NCBI GenBank assembly: GCA_947396885.1
Contig: OX377202.1
Coordinates: 26,651,407 to 26,715,406, forward strand
DNA: 64,000 nt
Direction: 5' to 3'
Source of the DNA: Heligmosomoides polygyrus polygyrus
Lineage: Eukaryota; Nematoda; Chromadorea; Rhabditida; Heligmosomidae
The translations under genes were made by a program, and so were the position numbers. This document shows, in pieces, positions 54,701-63,700 of the stretch. The notes under the pieces were generated by a model. It saw only the letters and a list, made by a program, of their open reading frames with translations. It made no database searches and was not told the DNA's origin. Every line of letters begins with the position of its first letter. Positions within the stretch are counted from its first letter, which is position 1.

Positions 54701-57700
54701 CTTTTGGTGTTTTCCCTACCCACTAGGATTCGTCCGAAATGAAAAGTGGAAGGATTTGCTTCGCCATTTCTTTCAGATGCACCTTTCCTTCATGAGCACT
54801 CCATTTCGCTTCAGGCAAGGGCTTGAGAATTAGTAAACCGTTTTCAAAGCATCGTACACTTCGCCGTGCTCAGTGAAACATGCAGTTTCCCAGAACAAAA
54901 TCTGTATAGGGGTCAGTCCTTCACTTGCCGTGCTGGCTCTGAACTTCGTAAATCATCTAGGAGACACGTTTCATCAATAGATATCTTACCGAGCTCTAAG
55001 ATAATACAGAACGCATAGTGACCGTTGCCTTTGCCATGAAAATTACGTAGCCGTTCGTTTTTACATGGTTGCCCATAAGGATAAAGTATAAAAGACGGCG
55101 TTACTCAGTCCCTTTTGGGATGCGTTACGCTTTCTGCTTCTATGGTATGTTGTGGAGGTGATTTGAATGCGTATTTGGTCGTATAATGACTTGCGGTGGC
55201 CAGCCGATGAACAAGTCGGTGCTTTCTCCGCCCCAGAGAAGTCTGACACCAATTCACCGACCTCGAAGGTATGGAAGGATTGGTTAGCCTGGGCGGGAAA
55301 TCCGAACGAGGAACCAGCAATCGGGTGCACACGACAGCCGACATCTCCTCCGACTGCGCTACACGCGCTTGGAATATAAATTAATAAATGAAATAAAATA
55401 AATGATAGGGTGTGGAAAAGGGATTAAAAACTCATACCGCCGTCAGTATACAAGACGTTTGTTTACATTTGTGTATTGCAGACGACAAGGACAGAAGGCC
55501 TCGTTTTCAACGCGAGAAATTCGTGAGCAACACCAGCGAATGCAACAGAAGTACCGAGAAGACACGAAACGAGAACGACGATTTACGGACCCCGTCGATT
55601 TCGAAGGTGCATATTTCCTTTGCATTCACTGTTGACAACCTTCCGAGGAGCGTTCTCTGCTGGAGCGGCAAATATGGCTCTGTTTCGAGTGTACTGTAGT
55701 GACGGCGAGTTGGTGGCAGAGTACGTTTCGCGGTTTTCGTTCGCGCTGTTGGTCGAGGATCGGATCCATGCAACGACAGCGGTGAATAAACATCGTGATT
55801 TATATGAGGATGGGAACGACGATGCGGCCGGCGTGAATAGAGCTCATCGATTACGCCGAATTCGCGGAGGACGTCGGGGGTACTTTGGCCGAGCGAGCGA
55901 AATTTGAGCTTCTCCATCCGTCAGGATGTAGCATTGAAGTGCCAGTAGAGGGCAGGGGCCGGCTGCTATCAGTCGCTCAGGAGTGAGCCAGGCACCAACC
56001 AAAGGTGTGGCACAGCGGCCTGGTTCCCTTGAGGCTGTCGTGAAAGAAATTGATCTGCCAGTCGAATCAATGATTTACTACTTCACCCAAAACTGATACC
56101 TTCTTCTTTGGAAGTTCTCAAATCAGATTAGACACTTTTCAAAATCAATTGGGCATTCACCTAAGCTTCACCCCGAGAAGATGCGCGTGGCTCGTCTGCG
56201 ATAGTACGGCCACGTCCTTCGCGCAAAAGGTGACACTGTCCGAAAGAATGGTCTTAACCTTGATGTGACCGGTAGGCGGCCACGAGGGCGACCAAAGCAG
56301 CGGTGGTTTGATACGCTGCAGCAGGACTTGAAGGTGGCTAGGTTGCACCATGATCAGGCATTTGATCGGGAAATGTGGCGCCAACATTCCAAGAAAACAG
56401 ACCCCGCAACTAAGCGGGACCAACGCTGAAGAAGAAGAAGAAGGAGACTGAGGCAATACAAGAGGCGATCGACCAGCATCGCCAGGAGGTTTCTGGTTAG
56501 CTTTCTTCTTTACTTGTGCTTGTGTATGCTGTCTGTAGTTGTCAGCATATATCTGGCGCATTCTTCTTTACCACGTTCCCTTTTTCGTTTTTAACTTTGC
56601 GGACTTGTTTACGTAGAAAGTTGATCACCTGTATCACTTGGGGCCAGGTTAATTAACGGCTTACCGCCTGGTAACTGTGAAAAGAGCCGCCAAACCTGAT
56701 CCTGATGAATATCATATCAGGAGGTTTGGCGATACCTTTCAATGGATACCCCTCTCTCGAGGGACCCGCAGGGCCCCATACCGGTCGTTCAGGGCTTTCA
56801 CGAAGAAGTCCTACCAACGCGTTGGTGGGCGTCCTGGTGTTCATCCTGCGGAATCCAGTTTCTGCAGTAATTCCGGTCCACCTAATTTTCGATGACTTGG
56901 CTCCTGCGATAGCTTCTCTGATCTTCGAACGTCGACGAGGCTCGGAACTCCGGAGGCCTTCTCTCACCCGCGTGAATCGCGTCATTCCGAGCATATCGCC
57001 TTCTAGATTCCCCGACGCGCGACGAAGATAGCGTGTCCATCGTGCTTTCGCTGTTGTGTTTACGTAAGGAGCAAAGCATGTCCCAAGCGAGCCTGATCAT
57101 GTCGACGTTTCCTTTGACCATGACTATTTAGCTTAACAAGTTGCCTCCTAGATCTGTCACTCTATTGCAAATCTGACATTTTTTAAAACCTAAATCCAGA
57201 CACACAAGTCGACTAACATCCGACTTGCGCTGGCTGAATCTGTGCTCCAGGCGTTTCACTTTACATTACGCTCGCTACCGGTTCTACTACGAGCTTCAGT
57301 TCACTCTCCCCGTTCAGGCATTCTCAACATAATTGGCGGCTGCTCGTGGTGGCAGATCTGGATCTACGTGCTAATAGCCATGCAGCAGATTCCACATGCG
57401 ATGTTCAACCTGAACGTCGTCTACATGATGTACGATCCGGAGCATTGGTGCCAGGTCTGCTCGGGCTGAAGCCGCAGTGTGATTCCGCTAACAGTAAGAA
57501 AATGCTCCACAAATCCATCGGTTCAGGTGCCTGGGTTCGATGACCCGAACGACACGAGCGTGTACGAGTGGGGTCTGAACGACGTGCAGAACATTTCGTT
57601 CGTATTCCCTAATGAGGCTGGACGAAGCGGCGCCTACATTCGCGATTCGGTGAGTGTTCGGTGATTTTTCAAAGCTGGATAGCCATCAGAGACACATAGT

Positions 57701-60700
57701 GTTTGGCGAAACATTTTGGTGATGAGCGGCTTTTGCTTGGTTAAAATTCGTTGGTTCGGCTGCTGGCCGAAGTGCACTGGGCTGGTTTTTCCTTTGCTCC
57801 ACTGGTCCCGAAAATTCGCTGAAATGCTTAATGGGGTGGAAAAATCATGTGTCTCTGCTGGATCCTCGTAGGATTCACCTGAACGAGTTTATGTGCACAT
57901 ATCATGATAGTTGGAGGTTTGAGGTTGAGTCGAAGAGAAGGCGAATGGACGGTGTTGCTGATCACTTTCAGCCTAGTCCTTTCAGCGATTGAGGCTGAAA
58001 TCATTATTATAACCAAATTTAAAAAAGCCAATGCCATTGCAAATATTCTCCATTTTTACTCCAAAATTCATCCAAGTAGTGTGCGCGTGTAGCTGATTCA
58101 GTAGAAGGAGCAGTCGGCAGACTGCGCAGAGCTATATTGGGGTCGAGATACTTGCATTCTGTTGTTTCTCAGAGAGAGAGAGGCAATTCTGCACATATAC
58201 AACACTTGGGCCGTTCCGACCTACCGTTGAGATAGTTTCCTGCTTAGAGCGATTCCTGAGTAAGACGGTTGGGAATTTCCGATAAACTCTCCGAACGCTC
58301 ACTCTACTAGCTGTTGCTCGCTCAGCAGGTTGTCGCGCCCAATCGACTGATTCTGTCGGGCCAGTATGCATTGTTCAACTCTACTGAGATTTATACGTCA
58401 AAAGATAGAGCTCGAGCTGCTCATCCCAAATATGTATATGTTTCTTTTCACAAGTACTTGTTTAAAAAAAAGTTCTTTACAAAAGCTGCTTTGGAACGCT
58501 CTTTTCAGTATTGACAAAAGCTTATGCGGGTACTTTTTTGAGGAAGAATTTTCGGAACCTTAGATGCCTTAGAATTGGTACTCTTGCAGTGTCACTACTA
58601 CGCGAGACCGATAGAGCGCTACAAAGAGCTGCGGAAGATGCCGCTTACGGAGGCGGTACAGAGCGCGTGGAAGGACAGCGCTGAGAAGAAGAAGTGCGAG
58701 CGCTATCACTACAAGAGCGACGTAAGCGGACCGCGCCCACTGTAGCGTAGGGTCGATCGATAATCGATCGATCTTCATCTCCAGGTGATGCGCGAGACCA
58801 TCGTAACGGACTGGAATCTGGTCTGTGACGATTACTTCATGAAGGGACACGCGCATCTGTTCTACTCGTTCGGCTATCTGGTCGGATGCGTCGTTGGAGG
58901 CATGGCGAGTGACAAGTGAGTTCGTCGTCGGCACTTACGCTACTCGGTCCTTCCTTGAGCTGCGGTAGCGCCTTGGAGCCAGCTTAATCTCGACCTACCA
59001 GATCGAGCCGTATTCTAAATGCAGCTATAGAGGTTTCTGAGTCCATGTCACGAAAGTGGCCTGCACTGGGAGAGGGGGAGGTGGTAGCGCACCAGCCAAT
59101 CATAGCCAAGCAGAGTCACGGGGAAACACACGTCAGGCAGGGTACCGACCTTACGTGACATCTCAAAATGGCACCTCCATTCGTTCCTGCTCTTCGTTCC
59201 TGATCGGCTGGCGCGCTTCTCCTCCCAATAATGCCCACCTTCGCGACATGGTCCGATTTCTGTAACGAGACAGCGGTAGTATAATAGAAGCTTCATAAGC
59301 GAAAGAATGAACGAAAGGGCACCACCACTCTCTAGGGCGAGGTTGTTCATCTAGCCAAGTTTGAGACTTTTTATAAGATGCAGTAACCGTACTAGGGAAT
59401 CCAAACCTCAGATTTCTTCTGTCATCCTCTCCAGCCTCCATCTTCTTAGAGGGCATCCTGGCTCAGAGATCTCCATACCAGCATTTCTTAACGGTATTGA
59501 ATCCGTGCGCTCATAAGTACACACCAGCTACAGAAGTCGGTGTTTTTGTCTGAAACCCTGGTTGAAACCCCAACTCTTTCGTCTATCAGATGGTAGTGTA
59601 CATTAGCCTTCATTAGGCCACCATGAGTTCGTAGCTAAGTCGAATATATGGCTTATTCCGAAATGAAAGCTCTAACCAACTGTTCACCAAACACAGGGAG
59701 TGAGGAAGGCACCAGCCGACCAAGGCACGGACTGCACCCCTCTGGGTCTGGCTACTCCATTCTATACGGTAGGGGAACCGTAGAGCCGACCGTATAGACT
59801 GCCAAAGTTCCGCATCAACCGTGTAAGTAGGGCTGAAGGGAACTGCTGAATTCTTTCAGGGACGTGATCAATTTTGGAAAATTTCACATAAAATGTTTTA
59901 AATAAATTTTCTGAATTTGAATACTAAAATTTAAATTGTTTTTTGAATTTTAATAGTTTTTACAACTGCCTTTAGTTTCGGCCGCAAACCGACCGTAATC
60001 GGTTTCGGCATACTGTCGTCGATGTTCGGTGTGTTCCTACCGTACACCACGTACTATCCGATGTTCCTCTTCATTCGGTTCTGCAGTGCGATCTGCAATG
60101 AAGCCGCAGATCTGGCGGCCTACACGCTTTGTATGGAGATTACAGGTGAGCCGTCAGCATCCTCTGTGAGGGCCGCGCTACAAGACGTCCGCTTAAGGTA
60201 CCCGATATCGAGCGATGGTTGGCAGTATGCTACAGGTTCCGTGGGCCATGGGCTATGCTCTGCTGGCGTTGATAGCGTACTTGGCGAAGAGCTGGAAGAC
60301 GGTACAGGTATGTCGAGATATTTAGATCGTTCAGAGGACTTTATAGAAGACTTTCGGTACATGTAGCTCTTTAAATACGAAAAATCTCTAGAATTCTTTA
60401 GTCCACTTTGCGTTAATGTAATTTTTCGGGTACATGTGACCTAGTGGTCATTATTTTCGCAACACCGAGAATCTCTGGACCAGTAGAAAGCCACCAATGA
60501 TGGTGAATGTTCAGGTGATCGCGGCCGGACTACATTTCGGGGCGGTGCTTCTGATATGCTCCTTACCGGAGTCACCTCGATGGCTGATGGTTAAGGAACG
60601 GGTAAACGAAGCCGAAGAGGTCATTCGAAAAGCCTGCCGGTAGGTATTCTTTGGAGCTATCCTAGTTGGGAGGGAGAGGAAGCGCTAGGGAGACAGCTGC

Positions 60701-63700
60701 GTCTAGAATCTCACGACACGACACCACATTTTTTGAGTTCGCATGATCGCATCATTTGGCAGTAGCTCTCGGACAAACACTATGGAGGGGCAAACCACCG
60801 CACGTCCCCTGCTATTAGTGTAGATCCGATTGCTTTTGTTTTCATTTTGTTACCATATCATTTGTATAGTGGATACGGAATAAAAGTTCCTGGAGTGCGC
60901 TACAAGTGTGACTTCTATGTGATGCAGTTGAGAAAGTTCTGCAGTTCTGTGCGCGTCTTTGACCTATTTAACAACTTAAGCTATGCCCTTTCCAGGTGAG
61001 TCTGGTTCCAGTTAAATGGTCCACGAATTAGGAAACGCTTGTATGCTGTGGGTGGGAGTAGGAAACCAGATCGATTTCTGGTGCAAATGACAGCATGCAC
61101 CAAAACCGACTGCTCCAGTAAAATGAAGAAACGCTCGACGAAATTCGGCATGTGTTTACGGTCGTTAGGAACAAAATCAGTGCTATACATAGTTGTACTT
61201 TTGAGAAATTTTATCGAACGAATGAACGATCGAGTAAATTTGATGTCGAAAATCTTAGAGCGAATGAACAACCGAATTTATTCTCATCAGTTTTATCGAA
61301 TGATCGGAAGTCGAATAAGCCCCATTTTTCTTTTATTCGAACATTCGTGTAGTCGAATAATTTGTTCGAAACGGGTTGCGTGCTTGAGGAAATGAAGCTC
61401 ATTCGATATTCGAATGAAATTACTCGATTTCCGAATAATATTCGAATATGGCGCGCTTTCTATGTTCGATTTGGAAAGAACATTCGAAAATCTACAATTT
61501 TTGATTATTCGACTATTCGGAAGATTATTCGAATACATTCGCTCGAGCACAATATCATCAGTACTCGTCTCATTACTTATCAAGTGGACGGACCTGAGCC
61601 ACGAACATAGAAGTGCTTCGTTGTGGGGAGTTAGGCCTGAGTTATACTCCCGCGGGAGCATCCGCGGAAGGGCGGGAATCGCGCCGAGACTCCTCACTTG
61701 GCCAATCGCCGCGCCTCGCCACGCTCGCCTCCGCCGTGCACCATTGGTCCGCGGACGTTCCGCGGATGCTCCCGCGAGAGTATAATAGAGGCCTTAGTCA
61801 GCGTTTTTGACTATTAACTTAAGTTGACTTCTAATCATCAGTTTCTTCTTTGCCGACCACTTCAGTCAAGGTAAAAATTGCTGCATCTGGAGTCTCGTTG
61901 CCTATGATCCAATAATAGCGCTCTTTAAGCTGTGAACAGTTACACAGTTTGGAGAAAGCTCATTAGCGCTAGCTCCTCCACAAATGCTCCGCAAATCATT
62001 TTCTACTATTGCTCATGGTCCGATGTTTATAATAAACGGCTACATTTTCAAAAAAATCTTCGTTCTTGTCCCATTAAAAAAGGAATTCAGAGATCGTCAT
62101 TGACACCCCTGTTTGTCGAGATCGTAGTGTGTGGACTAAGAACACTTTTTCCTTCTTCTATGCAAGGAGACGTCTCAGCAGGACACTTTTCTTCCCTCAA
62201 ACGCTGACCTTAGCTAAGAGAACACCGCTAGGCTTTGCATCTATAATACCTATTCTTCCCTACGATCGTCAGTTTAGAGCAAGGCTTTCTGTTATTTTAA
62301 GATTCTACTACATCCTGACGTGGCACTACGTTTTGATTAATTTCTAATTTCACCTTTCCGAGATTCAAGCCGGAGGACTCCACACCAAAATCAGACGTTT
62401 CTGCTGTATCGAGAAGTTTTGGCCCACGTTTTTGAGTTTTAGCAGTGAAGTTTTGTATTTACACAATTTTCACGTCTAAATATGGACACTTCCCAAATCA
62501 AAGTTGACACTCTTCCAAGCCTAAACCTACGACTTTTGAAATGAAAGCGAACGCTTCCAGATCGAAATGAGCTTCTTCTACATTAAGGCAGAGACTCTCC
62601 AAAGATGTTAGAATTTTTTTTTGTTCAAGGAAAATTTTCTTACAACTTTCTTTGATGTTTTAATTCATCTGCCTAATAAGTGGACAAATTTTATGAAATT
62701 TTTATTTTTTGAAGAAAAATAATTGTTCAATGCTTGTTTTAAAGAGCAGTAAGGTGGCCACTTTATGGTGCCAAAAAGGGATTGTGCCGTGCCCTCGTCC
62801 AAGACGTAGCGGTTTTTATTCGATTGATAGCAGAAATTCTGTTTGCGTGGAGTTTGACACCTGGTAGCGATAGAACAAAAGCGGTTTTAAAAAGAACTCA
62901 TATCGAGTTATCTGGTCGTTTAATGAGCATCATTGCTACCTTGTGCTTTAAAACAAATTTTAGTTTTCTTATTTTTATTATTTTTCTCAAAAGATAGAAA
63001 TTTTATAAAATTATTACACTTGTTTGGGCAGGTGAACCAAAATATTTCAGAGAAAGTTATATGAATTTCCTTGAACAAAAATATGCTAACCAACTTGTCG
63101 AGTTTGTAGTTGGACCTTCCTGAAGGCCATTTCGATTTGGAAGAGTTCACTTTGAATTCAGAAGACTTAAGGCTTGCTTAGAAGAGTCTCCACTTTTGTT
63201 TGAAAAGTGTTCAGCTCGAAGTAAAAATGATATAGAACGTGTTTTTCTCTAAGTAACGGTAGCAGAACCTTCTATGAAGTCATGGAGTAAAAAAATTGAA
63301 ACAACGGCGGAAATATTCAAGGCTCTAAAGCGGCGAAAACTTTTCCTACAACCTAATAGTATGCGTACGGATTCCTACGGGATTGGCTAACGTCGACCTA
63401 CGTCGCATTCTTCTTTTTATGATAATAAGGTGGCTCAATTCTTTTTCGCTTCAGAACACCACCGTTTCCATTCAATCTCTGCCGAATCAACAAAGGATCG
63501 TTGCCTTCTGACCTGGAGTTGGTATGCCATCGTGAGAAGCGCTTGAATAAAAAGGTATTTGTCCCGGCATTTAACGGGTTTAGCCCTTTCCATCGAAAGG
63601 ACGTCCGTCTAAGTTGATCGCATTCCAGGGAAAAGTCGGAATGCTGGACTTGTTCAAAACGCCGGAGCTGCGCTTCCGAACAATCACCGTCTGCATAGTG

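Larger units (their letters stand above)
50223..55481 (+). other. Transporter intron 4
   Basis: 5.3 kb with a near full-length mariner on the opposite strand, four SINEs, and a CpG-rich stretch at 53.29-53.79 kb that might hold an internal promoter (speculative). Confidence 0.5.
55607..57317 (+). other. Transporter intron 5
   Basis: Contains two oppositely oriented retrotransposon 3' fragments. The first 300 bp are CpG-rich and open on both strands (minus frame 55917-55507), probably by composition. Confidence 0.5.
60640..63454 (+). other. Transporter intron 12
   Basis: 2.8 kb with a TTA-flanked MITE, a second copy of repeat R2 and a large fold-back element. The stretch at 61200-61560 is rich in ATTCGAATA-type simple repeats. 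Confidence 0.6.

Noticed and set aside
56653..56994. Minus-strand 113-codon frame as a host gene
   Set aside because: Its first part matches the C-terminal block of a nematode non-LTR reverse transcriptase family, so it is a transposon relic.
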